Made by a program: the position numbers and the translations under genes. The notes below the pieces were generated by a model. It was given only the letters and a program-made list of their open reading frames with translations. It was not told the DNA's origin and did not search any database. 64,000 nucleotides of DNA, taken from positions 863,998 through 927,997 of the forward strand of contig CAJFVJ010000003.1 of assembly GCA_904420445.1 (NCBI GenBank), in the 5' to 3' direction. Source of the stretch: Candidatus Adamsella avium (GTDB lineage Bacteria > Cyanobacteriota > Vampirovibrionia > Gastranaerophilales > CAJFVJ01). Of the stretch, positions 26,354 through 37,120 are shown in pieces (positions within the stretch are counted from its first letter, which is position 1; every line of letters starts with the position of its first letter).

Positions 26354-28111
26354 CTAAAGGTTTTGGGTAGATTGTGCAACTGTTTGAAGAGGCACTCCGA
26401 CAACTCTTTCGAGGTTAGCAGCAGCAATATTGTAGTTCAGCAGAGAATTGTAATAATCAAGCTGTGCATTACGATAAGTCGTTTCAGCGTCTTTCAGCTC
26501 GATAACATCTCCTAATCCGACTTTATATCTGCCGCTTGCAAGATTGTACTGTTCTTCTGCGTTCTGCATGGACAATCTTGCGACAGGAACGGATTCTTTT
26601 GCGTTATTGAGCTGGATATAAGCCTGTTTAACTTCGAGATAAACGTTCTGTCTTGTTTTTTCGAGGTCAGCGGCATCTTTTTTGTAGGTAGCACGAGCCT
26701 CTTCAACCTGCTTTTTCAACAAGTATAAGTTTGTTGTTGTATATTGCAATTGTGCACCGAATTGATATCCATAGTCGTCAGCTGCCGATTTACCACCCGA
26801 TGTGTAGCTTCCAAAAGCATTAATATCAGGAGCAAATGCTCTTTTTGAAGATCTTATCAACAGTTTTGAGGCGTCAGCTTTTTTCTTTGCAGCAAGGTAT
26901 TCAGGACGTGTTTCATAAGCTTTTTGGATTGCATCATCAAAACTCAGAGAATATGCCTTGCTGTCAAACTGATCATTTACATCATAATTCGCATACTCTG
27001 GCAAGCCCATTGCATTGTTCAACTGGGCATAAGCCATATCAATCGTATTTTTTGCCTTAATGTAGTTAAGCTTTGCATTACCCAAATTGTATTCGGCTGT
27101 TATGACATCAATCTTAGGTCTTGTTCCAATGTTATAGAAAGCTTGAGCCTGAGCAAGGTGCGTTTCATAAGCTTTCACTGTAGAGTCATAAACATGCTCC
27201 TGCTGAATTGAAAAAAGCAGGTTATAATACGCTTCTTTTACGCTGTATACAACTTCGTTTATACTTGTTTGAATATTATCTTTTGATGCCTCATAAGTTT
27301 TCTTTGCTATATCAGCCTTTGCCTTGGTTTTTCCAAAGTCAAACAAAAGCAGATTAGCGGTAATATTCGGCATCTGATACTGGTTATAAGTCTGAGCAGG
27401 AAATTTAAAGTTGGTGACAAGCATATCATTTCTCGAATATCCGACACTTGCTCCTAATGTCGGGAAGTAAGCCGACCATGCCTGTCCGATTTTTGTCTTA
27501 TAAATTTCAGCATCGCTGATAGCAGAACGAATAGAAGGGTTGTTTGCAAGAGCAGCTTTGATACAGTCATCAATTGAGATGATTGCATGCTGTTCAACCG
27601 AGCCTTGTATTATTTGAGGAGAAGACTCCGTATTTGAAGCAGTATCAGTTGATTGAATAACTTCTTCTTTTTCGAGTTTTTCCTGTTTTTTCTTTTTCTT
27701 TTTTACTTTTTTGTTTGCAGAGGCAACGGTTTTTGTATTTTCTTCAGCAGAAGCACCTACAGGTTCGACTATTTTTTGTTCAACAGGCTGTTCTGAACTT
27801 TTTGATGTTTCTTCTGCCAGTTTTGCTTCTTCTTTATCCTTTGATTTGAAGAAAAAGAATTTTCTCTTTTTCTTTGGAGCTGCTTTTTGTGTTGCAGAGG
27901 CTGTTTTTTCGACAGTCTTGGCAGCTTCTGTTTTTATGACAGGAGAAGACTCAGGAGCAGATTCAAACACCGGTTCCTTTTCTGCCTGAACGTTCACTAC
28001 TTCTGTTTTTATATTAGAATTTTCGACTTTTTGCTCAGTCCCTTGAGCAAAAGCTCCATTTATATTAAGCGTTGATAAAACCAATGCTATAATAAAAATC
28101 TTCTTTTTCAT
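26354..28111 (-). CDS. TolC-family outer membrane efflux protein with a long charged insert
   Basis: 585 residues. A signal peptide (IFIIALVLSTLNINGAFA) is followed by about 140 residues of low complexity, rich in Lys, Glu, Ala, Ser and Val, with strongly basic blocks such as KKVKKKKKKQEK. From about residue 175 the outer membrane efflux domain begins (ISIDDCIKAALANNPSI), with two repeats of long coiled helices and membrane beta strands typical of TolC/OprM (GSYTSGGK, YKVGLGDVIELKDAE). It would form the exit duct for the RND pump encoded 20 bases upstream. The charged insert is absent from ordinary TolC proteins and would face the periplasm; its job is unknown. Confidence 0.88.
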   Translation of the reverse strand: MKKKIFIIALVLSTLNINGAFAQGTEQKVENSNIKTEVVNVQAEKEPVFESAPESSPVIKTEAAKTVEKTASATQKAAPKKKRKFFFFKSKDKEEAKLAEETSKSSEQPVEQKIVEPVGASAEENTKTVASANKKVKKKKKKQEKLEKEEVIQSTDTASNTESSPQIIQGSVEQHAIISIDDCIKAALANNPSIRSAISDAEIYKTKIGQAWSAYFPTLGASVGYSRNDMLVTNFKFPAQTYNQYQMPNITANLLLFDFGKTKAKADIAKKTYEASKDNIQTSINEVVYSVKEAYYNLLFSIQQEHVYDSTVKAYETHLAQAQAFYNIGTRPKIDVITAEYNLGNAKLNYIKAKNTIDMAYAQLNNAMGLPEYANYDVNDQFDSKAYSLSFDDAIQKAYETRPEYLAAKKKADASKLLIRSSKRAFAPDINAFGSYTSGGKSAADDYGYQFGAQLQYTTTNLYLLKKQVEEARATYKKDAADLEKTRQNVYLEVKQAYIQLNNAKESVPVARLSMQNAEEQYNLASGRYKVGLGDVIELKDAETTYRNAQLDYYNSLLNYNIAAANLERVVGVPLQTVAQSTQNL

Positions 28112-28131
28112 ACGTTCCTCTTATGCTTAAT

Positions 28132-31100
28132 TTAATTTGTTTTTTCCTTAGCTGAAAATTTATTCATAAAGTAATCAGTCATGCTCTGGACAATTACATA
28201 AAATCCAGGAGTCAGCAATGTACCGATGAAACCTGCTGCAAGCATACCGCCGAATACAGTAGAACCTACAGATATACGGCTTACAGCACCGGCGCCATGA
28301 GCCCAAACAAGAGGCAAGACACCTATGACGAAAGCGAGAACAGTCATCATAATCGCCCTAAACCTCAGTCTTGCCGCCTCTATTGCAGCTTCTTCAATCG
28401 AGAACCCTTGTTCTTCATGAAGAACTTTTGCAAATTCTACAATCAGGATTGCCTGTTTTGCAGAAAGACCTATCAGTGTAATCATACCGACCTGAGAATA
28501 GAGGTCAAAGGACTGCCCGATTACTGCCTGGAACAACAGTGCGCCGACAACAGCAACAGGAGTAATCAACATAACCGCTATAGGTATTGTCCAGCTTTCA
28601 TACAGAGCAACCAGGAACAAATAAACGAATATCAAAGACAGTGTAATAATATACGTTGTTTGTCCCGCTGATTCAAGTTCCTGCTTTGATGTACCGGACC
28701 ATTCATATCCAATGTCCTGAGGAAGCGTTTCTTTGACTATTTCTTCCATAGCCTTCATCGCTTCACCTGAACTGCGTCCTTCTGCTGGGTTTCCGTTGAA
28801 CTGAACCGATCTGTACTGGTTATAACGGGTAATTGACGGTGCACCTACCGACTGTTTCAAAGTAACCATCGTAGATAGAGGTACCATCGTTCCTTGATTA
28901 TTTTTGATATAAATATTTGCTATATCATTTGCATTTCTTCTGAATGGTTGTTGAGCCTGAAGCTGGACACGGAATACACGTCCGAGTTTGTTAAAGTCAT
29001 TGACATAATATGTTCCCCAGGTTGAGGAGAACGTCGAATAAATCTCACTCAGGTTCACTCCCTGTGCAAGAGCTTTGTCATAGTCAATCTCAACAATATA
29101 CTGCGGCATATTTGCCTGATAAGTTGTGAATACTCTTGAAAGACGCTTATCCTGATTTGCTGCTATCATCAAATCAGTAGCATACTGCTCGAGTTCCTGC
29201 GGAGTATACTCGCCTTTTGAGAGCATCTGCAATTCAAAACCGCCCAACAAGCTCATACCCGAAATCGGAGGAGGAAGAATTACATATATCGTTGCCTCAT
29301 TAATATGAGCGATAGCTTTATTTATTTGCTCTGACATAGCATTTGCCGATAAGTCCGTAGGTTTACCCTGAGATTTTCTTATCATTTTTTGGATAAAATT
29401 GAACTCTCTTTTATTCCACTCATCAAGTTCCATAACAACAAATGCAGTGTTTGTTGCCCCCATCCCGACAAATGTAATTGTTCTGTGGATACCTTCCATC
29501 GGTGTAACAGTATCCTCAACTTCTTTTGCAACTGCAAGAGTTCTTGACATAGAGGCACCCGGAGGCAACGTAATCTGAGCGAGGAGAACACCTTCATCTT
29601 CCGTAGGGATAAAACCTGTTGAAGCAGTTTTGAATAGTACTCCCGCTGCTATACACAGAGCAATAAATGTAACTATAGTAAGCTTTTTGTTATATACATA
29701 TTTTTTTGTATATTTTACATAAAAATCGGTTGCTTCCTGAAACTTCTTGTCAAACCAATCAAAGAACGCAAAACGTTTTTGAGAATGTTTCATCATCGTG
29801 GCGCACAATGCAGGCGAAAGAGAAAGCGCACAAACAGCTGATAAAAGAATTGAAACAGAAATACACACTGCAAACTGTTTGTACATCAAACCTGACAACC
29901 CTGGAACAAACATAACCGGAACAAATACGGCTGTCAGGACAAGAGCCATCGCAACAAGTGCGCCGCCGACTTCTTCCATAGTCAGCTGGGTAGCTTCCAC
30001 AGCAGATTTTCCTTCTTCCATGTGTCGTTTGACGTTTTCGATTACGACAATTGCGTCATCGACAACCGTCGCAACGGCAAGAACCATTGCAAACAGAGTG
30101 AGGAGGTTTATTGACATACCAAACATGGCTATAAAAATAAACGTTCCTATCAACGAAACAGGAATTGCAAGAAGAGGGACAAGAGTTGATCGCTTATCTC
30201 CAAGGAACAGATAGATAATCAGCACAACGATAAACGAAGTTTCAAAAATTGTTTTGACAACCTCTTTCATAGATTCGATGATAAACTTCGTATCATCTTT
30301 CAACACCTTAACTTCAATCCCCTGAGGAAGTGTAGGCTGTAGTTCTTCTATTTTCTTATAAACTTCACGTGCAATATTAACAGCATTTGCACCGGGAACC
30401 TGAATAACCTGCATAACAGCACCCGGTTTACCGTTTACACGACCGATATTGCTGTATGTCTGAGCTCCAAGTTCAACTGTTGCCACGTCTTTTATTTTGA
30501 TTTTTGACCCGTCCATATTTGAGCGGACGATAATATTTTCAAATTCTTCAGGTTCAAGGAGTCTTCCCTTTGTTCTCAGAGTCATTTGCAGCTTCTGAGG
30601 TTCATCACCTGGTTCCTGACCGAAGGCGCCTGCTGATACCTGAACGTTTTGTGTTTGGATTGCCTGCTGGATTTCAGTTACGGAAACGTTCAAGTTTGCC
30701 ATCTTTATCGGATTGAGCCAGATTCTCATACTATAGTCGCCTGCGCCGTAGACGCCTACTTCACCGACTCCGTATAAACGGGCTATTTCATCCTTAACAA
30801 AAATTGATGCGTAGTTTGAAATATAAAGCTGGTCATAAGTGTTATCAGGAGATGACACACCGACGATAACGACGCCGGCACCGTCAACCTGTTGTTTAGC
30901 GGTAACACCCAAACGTTTTACATCTTCCGGCAGCTTTGGAGTTACCTGTTGAACACGGTTTTGAACGTTAACAAGGTCAATATCCTTATCAGAACCAACT
31001 TTGAAATAAACTTTCAATCTGTAAGTTTCATCAGAACTGGTTGAAACCATATATAACATGTTTTCAACACCGTTAACCTGCGCCTCAATGACAGAGGCAA

Positions 31101-31332
31101 CTGATGATTCGACAACATCGGCACTGGCTCCAGGGTAAGATGCTGTTACCTGAATTTGAGGAGGAGTAATATCAGGATACTTCTCAAGTTTCAGTCCGAG
31201 CATTGCAATAATACCGACAATAACGATAAATATTGCTATTACCATTGCAAAACGAGGTCTTTCAATGAAGAAATACAACCCCTTCTTCTTTTGCCCGCTG
31301 TTGTTATTTTCTATATTATTATTTTCAGTCAT
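28132..31332 (-). CDS. RND multidrug efflux permease (HAE-1, AcrB-like)
   Basis: 1066 residues with the two-repeat RND architecture: TM1, a large periplasmic loop, TM2-6, TM7, a second loop, TM8-12. The proton-relay Asp pair in TM4 is present ([17 protein letters not shown]), as is [10 protein letters not shown] at the start of the second loop. It exports drugs, bile salts or lipids by proton antiport with the adaptor and TolC partner. I start it at ATG 31332, nine bases after GAGAGA; the TTG at 31341 is less likely. Gene order adaptor-permease-duct on the minus strand with short gaps shows a complete tripartite pump. Confidence 0.95.
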   Translation of the reverse strand: MTENNNIENNNSGQKKKGLYFFIERPRFAMVIAIFIVIVGIIAMLGLKLEKYPDITPPQIQVTASYPGASADVVESSVASVIEAQVNGVENMLYMVSTSSDETYRLKVYFKVGSDKDIDLVNVQNRVQQVTPKLPEDVKRLGVTAKQQVDGAGVVIVGVSSPDNTYDQLYISNYASIFVKDEIARLYGVGEVGVYGAGDYSMRIWLNPIKMANLNVSVTEIQQAIQTQNVQVSAGAFGQEPGDEPQKLQMTLRTKGRLLEPEEFENIIVRSNMDGSKIKIKDVATVELGAQTYSNIGRVNGKPGAVMQVIQVPGANAVNIAREVYKKIEELQPTLPQGIEVKVLKDDTKFIIESMKEVVKTIFETSFIVVLIIYLFLGDKRSTLVPLLAIPVSLIGTFIFIAMFGMSINLLTLFAMVLAVATVVDDAIVVIENVKRHMEEGKSAVEATQLTMEEVGGALVAMALVLTAVFVPVMFVPGLSGLMYKQFAVCISVSILLSAVCALSLSPALCATMMKHSQKRFAFFDWFDKKFQEATDFYVKYTKKYVYNKKLTIVTFIALCIAAGVLFKTASTGFIPTEDEGVLLAQITLPPGASMSRTLAVAKEVEDTVTPMEGIHRTITFVGMGATNTAFVVMELDEWNKREFNFIQKMIRKSQGKPTDLSANAMSEQINKAIAHINEATIYVILPPPISGMSLLGGFELQMLSKGEYTPQELEQYATDLMIAANQDKRLSRVFTTYQANMPQYIVEIDYDKALAQGVNLSEIYSTFSSTWGTYYVNDFNKLGRVFRVQLQAQQPFRRNANDIANIYIKNNQGTMVPLSTMVTLKQSVGAPSITRYNQYRSVQFNGNPAEGRSSGEAMKAMEEIVKETLPQDIGYEWSGTSKQELESAGQTTYIITLSLIFVYLFLVALYESWTIPIAVMLITPVAVVGALLFQAVIGQSFDLYSQVGMITLIGLSAKQAILIVEFAKVLHEEQGFSIEEAAIEAARLRFRAIMMTVLAFVIGVLPLVWAHGAGAVSRISVGSTVFGGMLAAGFIGTLLTPGFYVIVQSMTDYFMNKFSAKEKTN

Positions 31333-31367
31333 TGCAAACAATCTCTCTCTTGTCCAACTCTAAAAAA

Positions 31368-32579
31368 TTATTTTTCTGCAGGTTGTTGAGCTGCGTCTTC
31401 GTTGATATTCTCAACAACTCTGACGGCACCTCCTGGTTTCAGATTTTGCAGACCTTTGGTTACAACTTCTTCTCCAACTTTCAGACCGTCTGTAACAATC
31501 CAGTTTCCGTCTATTTGACCGTTAACTTTGATGTATCTCATCTCTACAGAGCCGTCTGCGCTGCCTGCCTTTATACTATCCTGCAATTTGGGATCTTTTC
31601 TGTTCAGAATATAGACAAAATATCCGTTGGTACTGTCAGATACCGCTATTTGGGGAACAAGCGTAACTTTTCTGCCTTCTTTTGCCTGAACGACTACGTT
31701 CACATAATCTCCGGGAACAAGAAGCCCTTCAGGATTTTCAAATTCCCCTCTCAGCGAAATTGTGCCGGCTGATGGGTCAACTTTATTGTCAACAAAGGCA
31801 ATATGCCCTTTCTTGTCATAGATACTGCCATCAGGCAATCTCAAAGTAACATCCATATCTTTGAGGACGTCTTTTGTCTGGACATCAAGTTTTTTGAACT
31901 TGAGGAAGTCCTCGCTCTTCAGCGTAAAATTGGCATAGATAGGGTCTACACTTACGATTGTTGCGAGAGTTCCCGTCTGAGGGTCAACAAGGTTGCCTTC
32001 CGTTATGAATATTTTACCTATTCTTCCTTTTATCGGAGATGTAATTCTTGTATAGCTCAAGTTGAGCTGAGCTCTTGATAAACTTGCTTTATTTGCATCA
32101 AGCACAGCTCTGTTCTGGTCACGAGTAGCAAGCGCCTGATCATAATATGATTTACTTACGAAGTCATTTTTGACAAGTTCTTCTGCTCTCAGAAGTTCTT
32201 TTTCCGCATTAATCAAAGTTGCCTGTGATTGTCTGACGGCAGCTCTTGATTCACTGACGGCTATTTCATACTGATTAGGTTCAATCAGAAAGAGAAGAGC
32301 ACCCTTATCAACCATAGCGCCTTCTTTGAAATAACGTTTTTGCAGCCATCCCTGAACACGGGCGACCACATTAACAGAATAGACAGCTTCAATACGTCCT
32401 GCTGATTCCACCTTATCTTTTATTGAACCTTCTTTGACAACTCCGAGTTCAACAGCGGTCGGTCGTTCTCTCATTTTGACTGCGATTTGACCGTTTATAT
32501 AAGTTGTAATCTTTTGATAGCCTATCAAACCTGCCACCAAAACTATGAAAATCCATGTTAGAAGCTTCTTTTTTGACAT
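31368..32579 (-). CDS. Periplasmic adaptor (membrane fusion protein) of the RND pump
   Basis: 403 residues. An N-terminal anchor helix (LLTWIFIVLVAGLIGY) precedes the usual order: half of a lipoyl domain (VVARVQGWLQKRYFKEGAMV), a helical hairpin (about 105-175), the other half (ITSPIKGRIGKIFITEGNLV), a beta-barrel and a C-terminal membrane-proximal domain (DGLKVGEEVVTKGLQNLKPG). It links the inner-membrane permease to the TolC duct. There is no lipobox Cys, so it is held by the N-terminal helix. It is the first gene of the operon, behind AGCAAGGAATAAATC. Confidence 0.93.
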   Translation of the reverse strand: MSKKKLLTWIFIVLVAGLIGYQKITTYINGQIAVKMRERPTAVELGVVKEGSIKDKVESAGRIEAVYSVNVVARVQGWLQKRYFKEGAMVDKGALLFLIEPNQYEIAVSESRAAVRQSQATLINAEKELLRAEELVKNDFVSKSYYDQALATRDQNRAVLDANKASLSRAQLNLSYTRITSPIKGRIGKIFITEGNLVDPQTGTLATIVSVDPIYANFTLKSEDFLKFKKLDVQTKDVLKDMDVTLRLPDGSIYDKKGHIAFVDNKVDPSAGTISLRGEFENPEGLLVPGDYVNVVVQAKEGRKVTLVPQIAVSDSTNGYFVYILNRKDPKLQDSIKAGSADGSVEMRYIKVNGQIDGNWIVTDGLKVGEEVVTKGLQNLKPGGAVRVVENINEDAAQQPAEK

Positions 32580-32699
32580 TGATTTATTCCTTGCTGCTCT
32601 ATAGTAAACATCTAAATTAAATTGTTGTCATGATAACATTTATTTTATATTCAAAATATTCTATAAACAAGTTTTTTTTATTTTAACTAATACAACTAT

Positions 32700-32729
32700 A
32701 GTATAATATTAACAGACTTAATATTGTAA
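32700..32729 (-). promoter_or_regulatory. Predicted promoter of the efflux operon
   Basis: On the minus strand TTACAA (32724-32729), 18-base spacer, TATACT (32700-32705), about 120 bases before the adaptor gene. No convincing repressor palindrome was seen in the leader, and no regulator gene is adjacent. Confidence 0.4.
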
Positions 32730-32760
32730 TTTAAAATAAGAATTACGCCTATTATATTAG

Positions 32761-32793
32761 AACAGGCTTTTAAGATAATCTTAAAAGCCTGTT
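32761..32793. terminator. Perfect inverted repeat after carB, probable terminator
   Basis: AACAGGCTTTTAAGAT and its exact complement are separated by one base, five bases after the carB stop. There is no long T tract on either side, so it may act as a 3'-end stabiliser or weak terminator for the pyr/car transcript. Confidence 0.55.
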
Positions 32794-32797
32794 GAAC

Positions 32798-35700
32798 TTA
32801 TATGGAAATAAAACCGAGAAGCGGACTTTTCCTGTATTTATCTATACTTTTATATTCCATTTTTTCATTGTGAATATAATATTTAAATGCCTTAAGGAAC
32901 GCTCTTGCCGTATCTATGGATGTAAAACACGGTGTTGAGTATAATTCGGCAATTGTTCTTATCATAAAACCGCGTCCCTCAGACCCTTTACGGTAAGAGT
33001 TGTTGTTCATTGTAGGAGTGTTCAACACAAAGCTCAATTCTTTATTCTTCATCTGGTCTTGAATTTTGTTTATGTCAAACTTCTCAATCTCAACGGACTC
33101 AATGCCATGCTGTGCCAAAAACTTGTGGGTGCCTGTTGTTGCAATCAACGTGAAGCCTAAATCCACAAAATCTCTGGCTATATCAAGAGATTCTTTTTTG
33201 TAGTGGTCATTCAAAGAAACAAGAACTTTTTCTCGTTTTTCGGGGAACTCATAACCCGCTGCCAAAAAGCCTTTTATCAATGCTTTTTCATAAACGGTAT
33301 CAATTCCGAGCACTTCCCCTGTTGATTTCATCTCAGGAGCAAGTGCAGGGTCAATGCGGTTGAGTTTCTGGAAAGAGAACACGGGAACTTTTGCGCACAC
33401 AAGGGATGTCGTCGGGAGCATGCCTGTTTTGTAACCCTGTTCTTTCAACGATTTACCGAGAATTGCATTGACTGCGATATCAACCATCTGAGTATTTGTC
33501 ACCTTGCTCAAAATAGGAACCGTTCTTGAGGCTCTCGGATTAACTTCAATTACATAAGCCACACCGTCTTTTATGACAAACTGAATGTTCATCAAACCCT
33601 GAACATTCAATGCAAGAGCAATCTTTTCGGTGTATTCAATCAGCTTATCAAGCACCTGTTTGCTTATATGCTGAGTCGGATAAATGCAGATGCTGTCGCC
33701 TGAGTGTATGCCGGCTCTTTCGATGTGTTCGGTAATTCCCGGGATAACAACGGTTTTGCCGTCTGATACCGCATCAAGTTCTACCTCTGTGCCTTCAATA
33801 TACTGGTCAATCAGCACAGGATGACTATCAGAGAATTTGAGAGCATCGTTGATATAAATCAAAAGCTCTTCTTCATCATAGACAACCTGCATGCCCCTTC
33901 CGCCTATTACATAAGACGGTCTGACAAGCAGAGGGAAACCGAGTTCCGATGCCGCAGTTTTGGCTTCTTCTGCAGTTTTAACGGCTCTTCCCTGAGGCTG
34001 CGGGATGGATAAACATCTCAGAAGTTTTTCAAACAGTTTTCTATCTTCAGCTGTATTTATTGATTCAAGAGAAGTTCCGAGAATTTTTACTCCTCTTTTT
34101 TCAAGCTTCGGTGCAAGATTGATGGCTGTCTGCCCTCCAAACTGAACCATTACCCCCTCAGGCTGCTCTTTTTCTATGATATTCATAATATTTTCTATGT
34201 TCATAGGCTCGAAATAGAGTTTATCGGCAACATCAAAATCGGTGCTGAGAGTTTCGGGGTTAGAGTTTACGATGATGGACTTATATCCGTTTGCTCTCAC
34301 GCTCCATGCCGCATGCACCGAGCAATAGTCAAACTCTATTCCCTGTCCTATTCTTATCGGCCCAGAGCCGAGAATCAGTATGCTCTTGGCATCAGGATCT
34401 CTAAAGCTTTCATTCTCCTCATTATAAGTCGAATAATAATAAGGAGTGTGTGCCTGAAACTCAGCGGCACAGGTATCAACCATCCTGAAAGATGCGCTGA
34501 CTCCATATTGTTTTCTGAGTTCACGGATTTCTTTCTTGGGACGGTTCGAAAAATGAGCAATCTCAGAATCAAGAAATCCTTTTTCTTTTGCTTCAAGATA
34601 GAGTTCTTTTGTAAGCTCTTCTTTTGCCAAACGCTGACACATTTCGACAAGAATTTTTATCTTTCTGATAAACCATTTATCGATTTTGGTAATCTTATTG
34701 AGTTCATCAACGTCCATAAGATGACGGTTTAGTGCTTCGGCAACCCTGAAAATTCTTCTGTCATCCTGAACATACAACAATTTTCTCAGTTCATCATCTC
34801 CAAGCTCAATAAACTGCTTCTTTATCAACCCTGTATGTTTGCTTTCGATAGACGTAACAGCCTTCTTGAAAGAACTCTCAAAAGTTCTCCCGATGCCCAT
34901 AACTTCACCGGTAGCTTTCATCTTTGTTCCAAGAATACGGTCTCCGCTTGCAAATTTGTCGAACGGCCACTTTGGAATTTTTGTGACAACATAATCTATC
35001 GACGGTTCAAAAGCTGCCGTTGTTGTCTGTGTTATGGCATTTTTAATTTCGTGAAGATTGTAGCCTATAGCAATTTTGGTTGTAACTTTTGCAATTGGAT
35101 AGCCTGTTGCTTTTGATGCAAGCGCCGATGAACGGCTTACCCTAGGGTTAACTTCAATTACGTAATATTGATTGCTTACGGTATCAAGAGCGAACTGAAC
35201 ATTGCACCCTCCTTCTATCTTGAGCGCACGGATAATCTTCAAAGCTGATGACCTGAGCATCTGACACTCTTTGTTTGTCAGTGTCTGAGTAGGAGCAACA
35301 ACAAAGCTGTCGCCGGTATGAATACCGATAGGGTCTATATTCTCCATATTACAAATAGTTATGCAGGTGTCGTTTGAATCACGCATAACTTCATATTCAA
35401 CTTCTTTGTAGCCTGCTATGCTCTTTTCGACAAGAACCTGAGAAATAGGACTGAGTGTTAAACCCGTATGGACAATTTCTTCAAACTCTTTTTGATTTGT
35501 GGCAATACCTCCTCCTGTGCCTCCAAGAGTATAAGCGGGGCGGATGATTATCGGGAATCCTATTTTCTCGGCAAATTTTTGAGCTTCTTCAAGACTCGAG
35601 ACAATATCACTTTCAGGAACAGGCTCGCCGATTTCCGTCATAAGAGTTTTGAACTTCTCTCTGTCTTCTGCGTTTTCGATTGCATCAATTTTTGTACCAA

Positions 35701-36046
35701 GAAGCTTGAGGTTGTACTTCTCAAGAATACCCCTGTCATAGAGTGCTACCGCAAGATTTAAGCCTGTCTGTCCTCCCAAACTTGCTATCAGACCGTCAGG
35801 ACGTTCTTCTTTGATAATATATTCAAGAGAGTCAACAGTCAGAGGCTCTATATAAACTTTATCGGCAATATGCTCATCGGTCATAATCGTTGCAGGGTTG
35901 CTGTTGACAAGAACAACTTCAATCCCCTCTTCTTTCAGTGCACGGCATGCCTGCACTCCCGCATAATCAAACTCGGCTGCCTGACCTATGACAATAGGTC
36001 CCGAACCGATTACTAAGACTTTTTTTATTGATAAATTTTTTGGCAT
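32798..36046 (-). CDS. carB: Carbamoyl-phosphate synthase, large chain
   Basis: 1082 residues made of two homologous ATP-grasp halves, each opening with a VIGSGPIVIGQAAEFDY or ILGSGPIRIGQGIEFDY motif, then an oligomerisation region and a C-terminal allosteric MGS-like domain (from about residue 945). It uses ammonia passed from CarA, bicarbonate and two ATP to make carbamoyl phosphate, used by pyrB here and argF at 8.4 kb. The allosteric domain suggests control by UMP and possibly ornithine. It starts 22 bases inside carA and is the last gene of the operon. Confidence 0.97.
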   Translation of the reverse strand: MPKNLSIKKVLVIGSGPIVIGQAAEFDYAGVQACRALKEEGIEVVLVNSNPATIMTDEHIADKVYIEPLTVDSLEYIIKEERPDGLIASLGGQTGLNLAVALYDRGILEKYNLKLLGTKIDAIENAEDREKFKTLMTEIGEPVPESDIVSSLEEAQKFAEKIGFPIIIRPAYTLGGTGGGIATNQKEFEEIVHTGLTLSPISQVLVEKSIAGYKEVEYEVMRDSNDTCITICNMENIDPIGIHTGDSFVVAPTQTLTNKECQMLRSSALKIIRALKIEGGCNVQFALDTVSNQYYVIEVNPRVSRSSALASKATGYPIAKVTTKIAIGYNLHEIKNAITQTTTAAFEPSIDYVVTKIPKWPFDKFASGDRILGTKMKATGEVMGIGRTFESSFKKAVTSIESKHTGLIKKQFIELGDDELRKLLYVQDDRRIFRVAEALNRHLMDVDELNKITKIDKWFIRKIKILVEMCQRLAKEELTKELYLEAKEKGFLDSEIAHFSNRPKKEIRELRKQYGVSASFRMVDTCAAEFQAHTPYYYSTYNEENESFRDPDAKSILILGSGPIRIGQGIEFDYCSVHAAWSVRANGYKSIIVNSNPETLSTDFDVADKLYFEPMNIENIMNIIEKEQPEGVMVQFGGQTAINLAPKLEKRGVKILGTSLESINTAEDRKLFEKLLRCLSIPQPQGRAVKTAEEAKTAASELGFPLLVRPSYVIGGRGMQVVYDEEELLIYINDALKFSDSHPVLIDQYIEGTEVELDAVSDGKTVVIPGITEHIERAGIHSGDSICIYPTQHISKQVLDKLIEYTEKIALALNVQGLMNIQFVIKDGVAYVIEVNPRASRTVPILSKVTNTQMVDIAVNAILGKSLKEQGYKTGMLPTTSLVCAKVPVFSFQKLNRIDPALAPEMKSTGEVLGIDTVYEKALIKGFLAAGYEFPEKREKVLVSLNDHYKKESLDIARDFVDLGFTLIATTGTHKFLAQHGIESVEIEKFDINKIQDQMKNKELSFVLNTPTMNNNSYRKGSEGRGFMIRTIAELYSTPCFTSIDTARAFLKAFKYYIHNEKMEYKSIDKYRKSPLLGFISI

Positions 36047-37113
36047 GATTCTTCTTCTTTCTTAATTTTGTTAACCCAATCTTTTATAATATCGTTTGCA
36101 TCTGTCGGTCCCGGAGCAGATTCAGGGTGGAATTGAACGCCCTCTATATCAAGACAGGGGACTCTGAAACCTTCAAGCGTGCCGTCATTCAAATTGCGAT
36201 ATGTGGCAATTGACTCTGGAGATAGTGTTTCTTCATCAACTGCATAACCATGGTTCTGCGATGTTACGAGAACTTTGTTTGTTTCGAGATTTATGACGGG
36301 ATGGTTTCCTCCCCTGTGACCGTATTTTAGTTTGTAAGTGTTTGCGCCGGTAACAATGCTCAAAATCTGAAATCCGAGACATATCCCGAACAGCGGAAGT
36401 TTTCCGACGAGTTGTTTTGTCGTTTCAATTGCAGCTTTTGCATCCTGAGGGTCACCTGGACCGTTAGAGAGAAATACGGCATCAAATCCCCCGTCCAGAA
36501 TGGTTTTTGCATCGACATCCGCCTGGAATACTGTCATATTACAGTTAACTTTTGAAAATTCACGCAAAATGCTGTTTTTGATACCGAGGTCGATTACAGC
36601 AAGTTTTATCCCGCTGCCGTTAATTTTTTTCGGTGTTTTTCTTGATACTGAGAGGACAAGATTTTTGTCCATCTCATATTTTCTGAGTTCTTCACGGATT
36701 TTATCGGTAATCTTTTCTGTAGTAACAACACAGTACATTGCTCCGACTTCTCTGATAATTTTTGTCAAAGTACGTGTGTCAAGACCGTTTATACCCACAA
36801 CATTATTCTCTTTTAAATACTCCGAAAGTGTTTTCACAGCTTTATAGTGGCTGTATTCTTTTGAATAATTTTTCATAATAAATCCGACAGGGTGTACTTT
36901 ATCACTCTCAAAGTCATCGTTGTTTATCCCGTAGTTGCCAATCTCAGGATATGTCATAACAACAATTTGAGAGGCATAAGAAGGGTCTGTCAAAATTTCC
37001 TGATAGCCGGCCATAGAGGTATTGAACACGAGTTCTCCGAAATTCGTTCCCTCTGCGCCTACAGACTCTCCCTCAAATATCATTCCGTTGCTAAGAAGCA
37101 TTCTTGCTTTCAT
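36025..37113 (-). CDS. carA: Carbamoyl-phosphate synthase, small chain (glutaminase)
   Basis: 362 residues. The C-terminal class-I glutamine amidotransferase has its nucleophile C245 in LFGICLGFQI and the His-Glu pair in VQFHPES near residue 331; the N-terminal domain is specific to CarA (FNTSMAGYQEILTDPSY). It releases ammonia from glutamine for CarB. It begins seven bases after pyrF and overlaps carB. Placing carAB at the end of the pyr operon makes the shared carbamoyl phosphate supply follow pyrimidine demand, although the arginine operon needs it too. Confidence 0.97.
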   Translation of the reverse strand: MKARMLLSNGMIFEGESVGAEGTNFGELVFNTSMAGYQEILTDPSYASQIVVMTYPEIGNYGINNDDFESDKVHPVGFIMKNYSKEYSHYKAVKTLSEYLKENNVVGINGLDTRTLTKIIREVGAMYCVVTTEKITDKIREELRKYEMDKNLVLSVSRKTPKKINGSGIKLAVIDLGIKNSILREFSKVNCNMTVFQADVDAKTILDGGFDAVFLSNGPGDPQDAKAAIETTKQLVGKLPLFGICLGFQILSIVTGANTYKLKYGHRGGNHPVINLETNKVLVTSQNHGYAVDEETLSPESIATYRNLNDGTLEGFRVPCLDIEGVQFHPESAPGPTDANDIIKDWVNKIKKEEESCQKIYQ

Positions 37114-37120
37114 TATTTTT

